From: Spartinivicinus marinus
GTDB lineage: Bacteria > Pseudomonadota > Gammaproteobacteria > Pseudomonadales > Zooshikellaceae
DNA: 64,000 bases
Reading direction: 5' to 3'
Assembly (NCBI RefSeq): GCF_026309355.1
Contig: NZ_JAPJZK010000001.1
Coordinates: 3,926,501 to 3,990,500 of the forward strand
Shown here: piece by piece, positions 47,118-55,196 of the stretch
How the letters are laid out: every line of letters begins with the position of its first letter
How positions within the stretch are numbered: the stretch's first letter is position 1
Notes under the pieces: model-generated
Told to the model about the DNA's origin: nothing
Seen by the model: the letters and a program-made list of their open reading frames with translations, nothing else
The model's database searches: none
Program-made: the position numbers and the translations under genes

Positions 47118-48644
47118 TTATGTACTGAGTCTCAACTTTAGTGCAGATAGCTTAGGCTTAATCAATTGAATGATAATGCTTTCTGCGCCTGTTGTTTTTG
47201 AGCAGTAAGAAGCGTTTTCGCTACTATAGGTAAAATACCATAAGCTAAAATGACAGGCACTATAAACAATCATACCAATAAGGGACATCACAGACATAGC
47301 CAGGAAGTCCATGAAAAAGTTATATTGTAATGGAAACCATTTTGTTAACACTAACAAAGAAGCCATCAGTAAAACAGCTGATAAAGCTGTTCGGGTTAAT
47401 GGCCAAAGTAATTGAAAGACTGGTAAGGAGAGTAATCGACAACTGATGACTAAACTTAACGTTGTACTGAGGATAGCCGTTATAAGAATACTAAGCAGTG
47501 CTTCTGCTATATAACCTTGTACAATAAAGTAGCTGAATAAAGAAATTCTGATTGCACCTTGAATGAATAGAATAGCAGTTACTATGTGAGGTTTTGCTAG
47601 AGCATAATAGATTGATAGAGTTGCTCCTGTGACTAATGAAAATGCTCCAGAAAGACAAAAAATCTTTAACATCCATGATTCACTTAGCCATTTTTCGCCT
47701 AATAAAGTGATAACAAAGTGTTCATTTAGTGCTGCAAGTGTAGTTGCTATTGGTACACCAAAAAATGCAATCATAGCAATACTATTAAGAAAGACTTGAG
47801 CTAATTGGGGTTTGTTATCTGTTAGCTTTGAATAGCCAGGAAATAACGCTTTCTGTATAGGGAGTACTAACTCAACAGTAGTAATATCAGAAATCTCCTT
47901 CATCATTGAATAGTTTCCAAGTACTTTGGTATTGAGTGAGCTTCCAACAATTAGCATCATCAAGCGATTATTTGCATAGAGCAGAATATTTGTAAATAGC
48001 ATCCATTTTGAAAAATTTAACAAACTACGCCAACTCTTCAAGGAAAGAGAAGGGCGATAGTTACTCATAACAAAACTGAGAATCAGTCCTGCTAAGCAGT
48101 TTGTAATCATACCAAAAATTAGAGCCCAATAAGACTTTAATAAAAGGCCTGCAACCACTGTTACTAAAAACGATAGAATTTTTTTGCCGAATTCAAAGTT
48201 AAACTCTTTCTTTAGATTTAGCTCTTTACGAAAATTCACGACACCAATGTTAGTGAACCCTTGTATGATGGCCATGACTGCTAGGCAAAGAAAAATTGCA
48301 ACTAGCTGGGGTTCATTAAACAGGCTTGCGATAGGGTAGCAACCAATCAGTAGGCCTATTGCAATGAATAGCCCCATTAGAATATTTAAGCTCCATGCCG
48401 TATTGTAGTCGTCTTTAGTCGCTTGTTGGTTTTGTATTAACGGTAAATCGAAGTTAAAAGTAGTGACAACATCCAAAATGGCATAAAAGCTCATAGCAAG
48501 TGCAACAATTCCGTAATCTTCAGGAACAAGTAGCCTTGCCATAATAAACAAGCTAACAATGCTTAACAGGCGAACACACAGTCTTAGGACTACCATCCAA
48601 ACTGCTCCAATGCCCATTTTTTTTGTAATATCGGTGTTGCTCAT
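47118..48644 (-). CDS. Wzx-like oligosaccharide flippase (MOP superfamily)
   Basis: 508-aa integral membrane protein with about 12-14 helices. The N-terminus MGIGAVWMVVLRLCVRLLSI and the region EDYGIVALAMSFYAILDVV are typical of polysaccharide exporters. It would flip a lipid-linked glycan repeat to the periplasm. No glycosyltransferase or polymerase lies beside it; only the PP-loop gene follows on the same strand 285 bp later. Confidence 0.87.
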   Translation of the reverse strand: MSNTDITKKMGIGAVWMVVLRLCVRLLSIVSLFIMARLLVPEDYGIVALAMSFYAILDVVTTFNFDLPLIQNQQATKDDYNTAWSLNILMGLFIAIGLLIGCYPIASLFNEPQLVAIFLCLAVMAIIQGFTNIGVVNFRKELNLKKEFNFEFGKKILSFLVTVVAGLLLKSYWALIFGMITNCLAGLILSFVMSNYRPSLSLKSWRSLLNFSKWMLFTNILLYANNRLMMLIVGSSLNTKVLGNYSMMKEISDITTVELVLPIQKALFPGYSKLTDNKPQLAQVFLNSIAMIAFFGVPIATTLAALNEHFVITLLGEKWLSESWMLKIFCLSGAFSLVTGATLSIYYALAKPHIVTAILFIQGAIRISLFSYFIVQGYIAEALLSILITAILSTTLSLVISCRLLSLPVFQLLWPLTRTALSAVLLMASLLVLTKWFPLQYNFFMDFLAMSVMSLIGMIVYSACHFSLWYFTYSSENASYCSKTTGAESIIIQLIKPKLSALKLRLST

Positions 48645-48990
48645 GTATACAAAATATGACTTATTGTTAGTTGGTTTATTATTAAGTAAGGTTTTGTTTA
48701 ATATAACATAGGCTATCTATACTTTATAGAATTTTAAAAATCACTATGACAATTAATAGTAGTTTTTATTAACTTTAATTGTTGGTAATGTTTTTTAGTG
48801 AGAGATGTAAAATTTTTTACAATATATTTTTAAGGGTTAATATTATTGTGGATACATAGAGTATTTTCTTTGGGTAGATAGTATGTAAGTTACTACTTTT
48901 TTATTAATAACTGTTAGCTTGATTTATAATTATTTGTTGTAATTCATTTTTGGTATTAATCTTTTGGGCATAACTAGCTGCTGAATGTAG
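48645..48990. other. Intergenic leader of the flippase gene
   Basis: Very AT-rich, probably containing the flippase promoter. Nothing else recognised. Confidence 0.35.
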
Positions 48991-49053
48991 TTTTCGCGAA
49001 TGAATGTTAAGGCAAACTTTTATATGATTAGCCCAAAAATCATTCGCGGAAAA
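48991..49053. repeat. MITE-like repeat, copy 4 (minimal, terminal inverted repeats)
   Basis: TTTTCGCGAATGA at 48991-49003 and TCATTCGCGGAAAA at 49040-49053 are near-perfect inverted arms. On the minus strand the right arm reads CGCGAATGATTTTT, a 14-bp identity with the left end of the copy at 35950. Only 36 bp lie between the arms. Confidence 0.65.
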
Positions 49054-49057
49054 TAGC

Positions 49058-49348
49058 TTAGCTGGCACCTGCCTGCTTCAGTGCGTTTATATACACACTA
49101 GCTTGTTGGTGGCTGCTAATGGTTGTTAGGAAGGTTTCACCTTCTTTATTTGTGGCATTGATGTTATGGCCTGCAGCAATAAAAAACGTTAAGAATCGAC
49201 TAAAATCATCCTCACGTAATGCTCGGTAAGCGTTGGTCAGCATGTGGTAGTCATTATTGGTGCCATCATGAGATTGAATGGTTAAAAGCCCTTTTAGACG
49301 TTCATCAGATACATCTTCGCCAATAACTTTTTGCTTATCTTTTTTCAC
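49058..49348 (-). CDS. PA4642 family protein (hypothetical)
   Basis: 96-aa protein starting MKKDKQKVIGEDVSDERLKG, the start pattern of the PA4642 family as I recall it, with an ankyrin-like helical C-terminus (AGHNINATNKEGETFL). No catalytic residues are evident. Its place near hpt and upp matches the P. aeruginosa order, which supports the call. Role unknown. Confidence 0.78.
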   Translation of the reverse strand: MKKDKQKVIGEDVSDERLKGLLTIQSHDGTNNDYHMLTNAYRALREDDFSRFLTFFIAAGHNINATNKEGETFLTTISSHQQASVYINALKQAGAS

Positions 49349-49525
49349 TGAAATACACCTGCTAAAACAAAGTCAACAGGGTAAATTTTACCAGGCTTAT
49401 GGGAAGTAGGCTATGACAGGCTGAAAAGAATACAACAGGGATAAGCGTATGGCTTGAATATTAGTTGCCTAAGTAAGGTAGCTAATACTCAAGCCATATA
49501 TTTTAAATGGTGAGCAATATGGTTA

Positions 49526-50080
49526 TTAGTGGCCTTTCAAAGCATAAATGCCTGGTGCATTACGCCAGTAGCCTTTATAGTCCATACCATATCCAAATAT
49601 ATAGCGATCTTCTATTTGTAAGCCAATATAGTCAGCATCAAGACTCACCCCTTTTCTATCATGCTTTTTCTCAACCAGCACGGCAGTGATTACTGATTTG
49701 GCCCCAGCTTTTTGGCAATACTCAACAATTGCTGCAAGAGTATGTCCTTCATCTAAGATATCATCGATGATTAGAACATTGCGATCTTCCATTTCGGTAT
49801 TTGGCTTAACAAGCCAATTTAACTCTCCTCCCCGAGTTTCATTACGGTAGCGAGTTGCATGGATATAATCTATCTGTAAAGGGAAGTTCAGCTTGGTCAA
49901 TAGTTTACCACTGGTGACAAGTCCGCCATTCATAATGCAGAAAACCAGTGGATTACTGTTAGCCAGATCAGCTGTGATGGCTTGTCCCATGCGGTCGATG
50001 GCTGCTTCAACTTCTGCATCATCATATAAGCAGTCTGCTTCAGCATACACCTCTTTAATATGGTCAAGATCAACAGGCAT
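49526..50080 (-). CDS. hpt: Hypoxanthine-guanine phosphoribosyltransferase
   Basis: Purine salvage: hypoxanthine or guanine plus PRPP to IMP or GMP. The PRPP loop is VLIIDDILDEGHTL. ATG 50080 (184 aa, GAGG about 9 nt upstream) is preferred to the open frame from 50137, which would add a hydrophobic leader absent from the family. The neighbour on the opposite strand is upp. Confidence 0.95.
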   Translation of the reverse strand: MPVDLDHIKEVYAEADCLYDDAEVEAAIDRMGQAITADLANSNPLVFCIMNGGLVTSGKLLTKLNFPLQIDYIHATRYRNETRGGELNWLVKPNTEMEDRNVLIIDDILDEGHTLAAIVEYCQKAGAKSVITAVLVEKKHDRKGVSLDADYIGLQIEDRYIFGYGMDYKGYWRNAPGIYALKGH

Positions 50081-50137
50081 GAATGGGGACCTCACTAAGC
50101 GTTGGATAAGTATGAAATACAATAGCCAAAATGACAT

Positions 50138-50159
50138 ATCAGAAACTTAGGTTTCTGAT
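50138..50159. other. Hairpin in the hpt/upp divergent region
   Basis: ATCAGAAAC / GTTTCTGAT, 9 bp with a 4-nt loop, 57 bp before the hpt start. Either a 5' mRNA hairpin for hpt or an operator. The rest of 50081-50517 shows no gene; both promoters should be here. Confidence 0.35.
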
Positions 50160-50517
50160 GAGCTTGTTACTAGTGTAATGCGCCTAACAGTAACCAGCGA
50201 TTTTACCCTGAGTTTGGTGCCATACACTAGATATAAAGGGCGCAACCATACTAAGGATTAACCAATTGAGCAAGCTTTTTCTTGGAGCTAATGACAACGG
50301 TCTGATTGTTCTAATAATACAGTAGAAGTGGCATCTATTGAGCTGAACGAATATGTGCAGTTAAACCAACGAGTATTGTTGTATGTCTTCATACCTGTAT
50401 TAATTGCAGTCAAAAAGGCTTTAAGAAACTTGAGTGAGGGGTAAACCTCACTTAGTATGAAGCACGACATGATGAGCACTATGATAAGTAATTGATTAAT
50501 AACAAGCAGAGTGAAAC

Positions 50518-51144
50518 ATGAAAGTCCATGAGATTAAGCATCCTTTGGTACAGCATAAACTTGGTTTAATGCGTAAAGAAGGGATTAGTACCAAGGGATT
50601 CCGTGGGTTAGCGAGTGAAGTGGGATGTTTGCTTACTTATGAAGCAACAAAAGACTTGCCTCTAGAAGATAAGGTGATTGCAGGTTGGGCAGGGAATGTG
50701 ACGGTTAAGCAAATAAAAGGCAAGAAAATCACTGTGGTGCCTATTTTACGTGCAGGTCTTGGTATGTTGGATGGTGTATTAGAGCTTATTCCCAACGCCA
50801 AGGTTAGTGTGGTAGGACTTTACCGTAATGAAGAAACCTTAGAGCCTGTACCTTACTTTGAAAAGTTGGTCAGTAATATTGATGAGCGTATGGCGCTGAT
50901 AGTGGACCCTATGTTAGCAACAGGGGGCTCAATGGTGGCTACTATAGAAATGCTAAAAAAAGCCGGTTGCCATGAAATTAGGGTATTAGTATTGGTTGCA
51001 GCACCTGAAGGTATCAAAAAAGTAACAGATGCTCACCCTGATGTAGAAATATTTACAGCATCTGTTGATGAGAAGCTTAATGAAAGTGGTTATATTATTC
51101 CTGGCCTAGGAGATGCTGGAGATAAGATTTTTGGTACTAAGTAA
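50518..51144 (+). CDS. upp: Uracil phosphoribosyltransferase
   Basis: Pyrimidine salvage: uracil plus PRPP to UMP. 208 aa with the PRPP motif [11 protein letters not shown] and the uracil-site region [12 protein letters not shown], all conserved. It is divergent from hpt and has a terminator at 51155. Confidence 0.97.
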   Translation: MKVHEIKHPLVQHKLGLMRKEGISTKGFRGLASEVGCLLTYEATKDLPLEDKVIAGWAGNVTVKQIKGKKITVVPILRAGLGMLDGVLELIPNAKVSVVGLYRNEETLEPVPYFEKLVSNIDERMALIVDPMLATGGSMVATIEMLKKAGCHEIRVLVLVAAPEGIKKVTDAHPDVEIFTASVDEKLNESGYIIPGLGDAGDKIFGTK

Positions 51145-51154
51145 GATGTAAAAG

Positions 51155-51186
51155 CCTGCAGCGAAAGATATACTTTTCGTTGCAGG
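51155..51186 (+). terminator. Terminator of upp
   Basis: CCTGCAGCGAAA pairs with TTTCGTTGCAGG (12 bp, one G-U), 10 bp after the upp stop, then a short T-run. Confidence 0.7.
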
Positions 51187-51201
51187 ATTTTAGAATAGTT
51201 A

Positions 51202-52923
51202 TTATCCGCCTGTTTTTGGAGAGTTGGTAATCTTTCTACCAATAATTGGTAAATTATTTGAAATTTTTATTGGTCCGTCCGCTATATTGCCTAGATTGCG
51301 ATAAACTATAAGCTCTTTTTCCTGGGCATTATAATTAGAGGGCATTTTAAACCGCTTAACTTCTTTAAACTTATCGCTTCTAAGAACATTTTGTAGCTTA
51401 GCCATTTGATCCAGATCTACCCAAAAATTGGGTTGGGCTACAATGTAGTGAACACCCATTTTATTAATTAAATCATTTATTTCAACTTCACTGTAGCTTT
51501 GTTGTTTAACCCCTAGTGATCGTCGGACTGCAACCTCCAATAACAGCTTGTCTGCACGCAAAATATTTATGTCAGGGCGATTTGATTTGGCTCGCATATT
51601 AAAAATAAATGAGCCATCACGGTAGCCAGAGAATAATACATTACTGTTGTCTGGTGTAACTTCGGCTATATAGTCAACAACATCGCTGTAACCATCTACA
51701 TAATGTACTGGGCGTGAAATAGTGGTTATGGTCAGGGTTAATACCCCAATTAAAATGCAGCTTGTGGCAGCCCATAGTTCTTTATTTTTAAATAGTTTAT
51801 TTTGAAGAGCTCTGTTTTGAAGAGCTCTGTTTTGAAAAGCCCTGTTTTGAAACAAACCTCTTTGAACTAACTTGTTTTGAAATAAATAATGGCACGAAAA
51901 GCCAGCAAATAGAGCGATAGGAAGAAGCAAATAGATACTGTGTCTAGTCTCTTTTAAATCGATAGATGAGTAAAACAGGTATCCTACTATCAACCATGAG
52001 ATTAAAAATAAACTATTATGAATATTGGGTTGAGTAGTGAATGGTGAGAGCCATAGTATAAGAAAAACAGTTGAGATAAGTAGTACAGGCCAACCAACTT
52101 GTGCTGGAAATTGTAATGCATACCAAATCCAGCCGTCAATTGATAGTCTTGAAACAATAGCATCACTAATACCCATTGCAGATTGAACATTTGTTTGCCC
52201 AAACTCAATTGTTAAATATACTAATGGTAAAATTCCTATAATTGCTAGCCCTGCAATGATATAGCTATGTTTATCTCTAATTAGTGAGTATCCTCTGGCA
52301 CTTATTAAGGCAATTAAGTAAGGCAAACAAACAAATGCAATAGAAAGTTTTGTATATATGCCTAGCACTAGTAAGGCAATACTTAGGTATAAGTATGAAA
52401 TACGTTGTTCACGAGTGTATCTGACTAAGAAATAGCTACTCCATACTAAAAAGGCAAAAGCAGGTATTTCTAACATTATCTGACGGCCCCAGTAGGCTAT
52501 TTCTGGAGAAGCGATAATCATGAGTGCTACACCAAAAGATAATGGTGCTGTTAACCATTGGCGAGCTAAAAAATAACATCCACAAGCAAAAAATACATAA
52601 CATATGAAAAGTACAAATAAAGCGGTTTCTTGAGAAACTCCAAAAATTGCATAAAAAGGTGCTAATAAGAAGGAGAAAAGTGGTGGGTAAAATAAAATCG
52701 TGAGAGCTGGGTATTGTGAATAATAATCATAAGCATAAGTGACAGGATCATAAAATGGAGCTGCTCCAATAAAGTCCATTACAAAAGCACCATTTAATGC
52801 ATGGCGTGGTGAATCTGGCCATGAAAAAGCACCGCCAGCAGGTGCTCCCGTCAAAAATAAAAAAGCAACTATGAAGCAAAGTAAAATACAAAAAATGGTG
52901 CTTTGATATTGTCTAAACTTCAT
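51202..52923 (-). CDS. GT39-like (ArnT/PMT-type) membrane glycosyltransferase
   Basis: 573 aa with about ten membrane helices. The first periplasmic loop holds the acidic motif WPDSPRHALNG, then YPALTILFYPPLF, as in lipid-linked sugar transferases of the GT-C type. A periplasmic C-terminal domain (about 400-573) follows. Residues about 347-377 carry a tandem pentapeptide repeat (FQNRAFQNRALQNRALQNK) not expected in the family. Together with the SMR-like and HAD-UbiA genes upstream it may use a polyprenyl-phosphate sugar donor. Confidence 0.8.
   Translation of the reverse strand: MKFRQYQSTIFCILLCFIVAFLFLTGAPAGGAFSWPDSPRHALNGAFVMDFIGAAPFYDPVTYAYDYYSQYPALTILFYPPLFSFLLAPFYAIFGVSQETALFVLFICYVFFACGCYFLARQWLTAPLSFGVALMIIASPEIAYWGRQIMLEIPAFAFLVWSSYFLVRYTREQRISYLYLSIALLVLGIYTKLSIAFVCLPYLIALISARGYSLIRDKHSYIIAGLAIIGILPLVYLTIEFGQTNVQSAMGISDAIVSRLSIDGWIWYALQFPAQVGWPVLLISTVFLILWLSPFTTQPNIHNSLFLISWLIVGYLFYSSIDLKETRHSIYLLLPIALFAGFSCHYLFQNKLVQRGLFQNRAFQNRALQNRALQNKLFKNKELWAATSCILIGVLTLTITTISRPVHYVDGYSDVVDYIAEVTPDNSNVLFSGYRDGSFIFNMRAKSNRPDINILRADKLLLEVAVRRSLGVKQQSYSEVEINDLINKMGVHYIVAQPNFWVDLDQMAKLQNVLRSDKFKEVKRFKMPSNYNAQEKELIVYRNLGNIADGPIKISNNLPIIGRKITNSPKTGG
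51795..51885. repeat. Tandem 15-bp repeat inside the glycosyltransferase gene
   Basis: The unit TCTGTTTTGAAGAGC is repeated about three times exactly or nearly so, with decayed copies on both sides. The unit is a multiple of three, so each copy adds five residues (Q-N-R-A-L type) without breaking the frame. Copy number is likely unstable by slippage. Confidence 0.8.
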
Positions 52924-52989
52924 CTTTATATACCCATCATAAATTATTTTTAGGCGTAAAAATAAAGTGGCATATACTCACGAGTATAC

Positions 52990-53364
52990 TCATGCTGATT
53001 TACCAACTAACACACACCCACAAGCAATAAGAACTGTTCCGAACACTCGGGTTGGTGTTAATGTTTCATTAAGTAGTAATGCGCTAAAAGCCATTGTCAC
53101 CAAGAAGCTGACACCAACAAATGGATAGGCGACAGACAGCTCCACTTTTGATAGTACCCATAACCACATGGCAACACTTAATCCATAAATTATTAACCCT
53201 ACCCAAATAAAAGGAGATATTGCAGCAGCCAGTAGTGATTCAGTAATACTACTTTGCAAAGCAGAGGCCATAGTGGGCTTAGTTACTCCTAGCTTAAATG
53301 CGAGTTGAGCACAAGCAGATAGTGTTACGGTTAGTAAAGTTAAACTGAGAACAAGATATGTCAT
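52990..53364 (-). CDS. SMR/EamA-type small membrane transporter, ArnE/F-like
   Basis: 124 aa with four membrane helices. The pattern ACAQLAFKLGVTKP near the start and the VELSVAYPFVGVSFLVT region match the half-size EmrE/ArnE/ArnF group. It is 12 bp downstream of the HAD-UbiA gene on the same strand and upstream of the GT39 gene. Flipping of a polyprenyl-phosphate sugar is inferred from context. Confidence 0.82.
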   Translation of the reverse strand: MTYLVLSLTLLTVTLSACAQLAFKLGVTKPTMASALQSSITESLLAAAISPFIWVGLIIYGLSVAMWLWVLSKVELSVAYPFVGVSFLVTMAFSALLLNETLTPTRVFGTVLIACGCVLVGKSA

Positions 53365-53376
53365 ATAATAACCTTA

Positions 53377-54825
53377 CTATATTTGAAAGTACTTAGCTGA
53401 AAGTACAACAATAAGAAATCCTAGCCCCACAAGCTGGCTGACTCTGTCTTTTATTGCAAATACAATCGGGTCGTCAGCTATTTTTCCTCGTCGTGCACCA
53501 ACCCATACACGATTACCCCAATAAAGAATTAAAAAACAAAGTATCCATAGCAATTGAGGGCTTTGATATAAACTGATCACTTCTTCGCTATTAATATAAA
53601 GTGAGAGAACTAACACTGAGGCTGTTATATTAGCGATACCTAGGGTAAACATTGTTTCCTGATCAGAAACACTATAGCCTCGCCCAATAGCTTTATTCAC
53701 ACTGTGATTAGTGGCCTCAGAAAGGGAATAAAGTTCAATATAGCGTTTTAGATAGGCCAAACTAACAAAAATAAAAATTGAAAAGCTGAGTAACCAAGAT
53801 GATAAGGCAACACCAATAGCTACTGATCCAGCGACAATACGTGTTGTGTATAGAATAGCAAGTGTCATTACATCAGCAGTTGATACTTGTTTAATGATAA
53901 ATGAGTAAGCATTGATGGCAATGTAATAAAAAATAAGTATTATGAAAAAGGATAAAGGAAGCAGTAACCAGGCAAGTATAAAAGAAAGTAAAGGTAAAAT
54001 AATGGCGCTTGCTATGCCAATCGACAGCGGTAGGGTGCCGGCAGCTAATGGTCTAAATCGCTTGGTGCTATGGCTGCGATCAGCTTCTAAATCTAGCATG
54101 TCGTTTAAAAAATAACCTCCGGAGGCACAAATACTAAAGCAGAAAAAAGCAATTAGAGCAGAAAATGCAGTTGCTGGCTCATAGTAACTGTGGGAGGTAA
54201 ATAAAGGTACAAACACTAACAGGTTTTTAACCCACTGATGTATTCGCATTGCTTTGATGAAGGCAATGCCTGTTGACTGAGTGTGGGTAATAATTTTTTC
54301 TGCTTTCCCATTACGTCTAGCTTTTTCTATATCTTTAATGGGTGCATCTACAAATATGTTTGAATATGCTTTCTGCCAAATGGGACGATCAGCTAAACTG
54401 TCTCCAGCATAAATAAAATCATCGCTCCCGACTATGCTCTGTATGCTTGCTAGTTTATTAGTACCTTTAAGGTTATTTGTGCTATCAGATGCAATCACTT
54501 GATCGAAAATACCAAGGTACTTAGCAACTGTATTTGCAAAGGTTTGGTTTGATGCTGTAGCTAGAATCAGTCGTTTGCCTTGTTTTTTTTGTACTTTTAA
54601 GTAGTCGACTAGCTCAGTTGTATAAGGAAGGCTTTCAACATTGATTTCAACTAAATTGGCTACTTTTGCTTTAGCTAGCTGTCTTCCTTGGAGTAACCAA
54701 AAAAAAATTTGAAAAATATAAAGTGGCTTTTGTTTGATAAGCTTTAGTATGGACTCAAGAAATAAATCGGTACGTATGAGTGTACCATCTAGGTCAACAA
54801 AAATATATTTAACTTCTTTATTCAT
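53377..54825 (-). CDS. HAD phosphatase-UbiA prenyltransferase fusion, DPPR-synthase-like
   Basis: 482 aa from ATG 54825. Residues 1-190 form a HAD phosphatase (DLDGT at 11-15, ATAS, GDSLAD). Residues about 190-480 form a UbiA membrane domain with RIHQWVKNLLV, NDMLDLEADRSH-STKRFRP and LKRYIEL. These last motifs resemble decaprenyl-phosphate 5-phosphoribosyltransferase of mycobacteria (Rv3806c, from memory) more than UbiA for ubiquinone. The predicted pair of reactions is transfer of phosphoribose from PRPP to a polyprenyl phosphate, then removal of the 5-phosphate by the HAD part. Confidence 0.85.
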   Translation of the reverse strand: MNKEVKYIFVDLDGTLIRTDLFLESILKLIKQKPLYIFQIFFWLLQGRQLAKAKVANLVEINVESLPYTTELVDYLKVQKKQGKRLILATASNQTFANTVAKYLGIFDQVIASDSTNNLKGTNKLASIQSIVGSDDFIYAGDSLADRPIWQKAYSNIFVDAPIKDIEKARRNGKAEKIITHTQSTGIAFIKAMRIHQWVKNLLVFVPLFTSHSYYEPATAFSALIAFFCFSICASGGYFLNDMLDLEADRSHSTKRFRPLAAGTLPLSIGIASAIILPLLSFILAWLLLPLSFFIILIFYYIAINAYSFIIKQVSTADVMTLAILYTTRIVAGSVAIGVALSSWLLSFSIFIFVSLAYLKRYIELYSLSEATNHSVNKAIGRGYSVSDQETMFTLGIANITASVLVLSLYINSEEVISLYQSPQLLWILCFLILYWGNRVWVGARRGKIADDPIVFAIKDRVSQLVGLGFLIVVLSAKYFQI

Positions 54826-55196
54826 GATTAATACTCGCAGGCTGACCACTTTGGATTTTCATAAAAATGATTTCTTGCAGGCATGTCACTGCTGTAGATA
54901 TAAAGTTATTTCTATAAAAATAGAAATAATTGGTTGATGAGTATTGAGTACTTATTGAGGTGCTCCTTAATTTTTTTATGATTGATGTGTAGTCTACAAG
55001 ATAATTTCGGCCAGTTAAACTAATACTTTTGCTTAGTTGTTTGTTATTAATATAGCCGATAGATATTAACTGTGTATTTGTGACGAGTTGCTTGTTGAGC
55101 AGTGTTAGCGATCAGTGCATTAATAAAACTGTATTTTATTAATGCGCTGATCCTATTAAAGTTGAGGTGATATATTTTTATTGCTTTTGTATTTAT
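54826..55196. other. Intergenic with long hairpin (55111-55151)
   Basis: ATCAGTGCATTAATAAAA pairs with TTTTATTAATGCGCTGAT (18 bp, one G-U) around CTGTA, 46 bp beyond the aldehyde dehydrogenase stop; probably that operon's 3' terminator. The rest should hold the promoter for the HAD-UbiA gene. Confidence 0.55.

Noticed and set aside
51795-51885. CRISPR-like array
   Set aside because: The 15-bp units are directly adjacent without spacers and encode in-frame pentapeptides; no cas genes are present. No CRISPR array was seen anywhere in the window.
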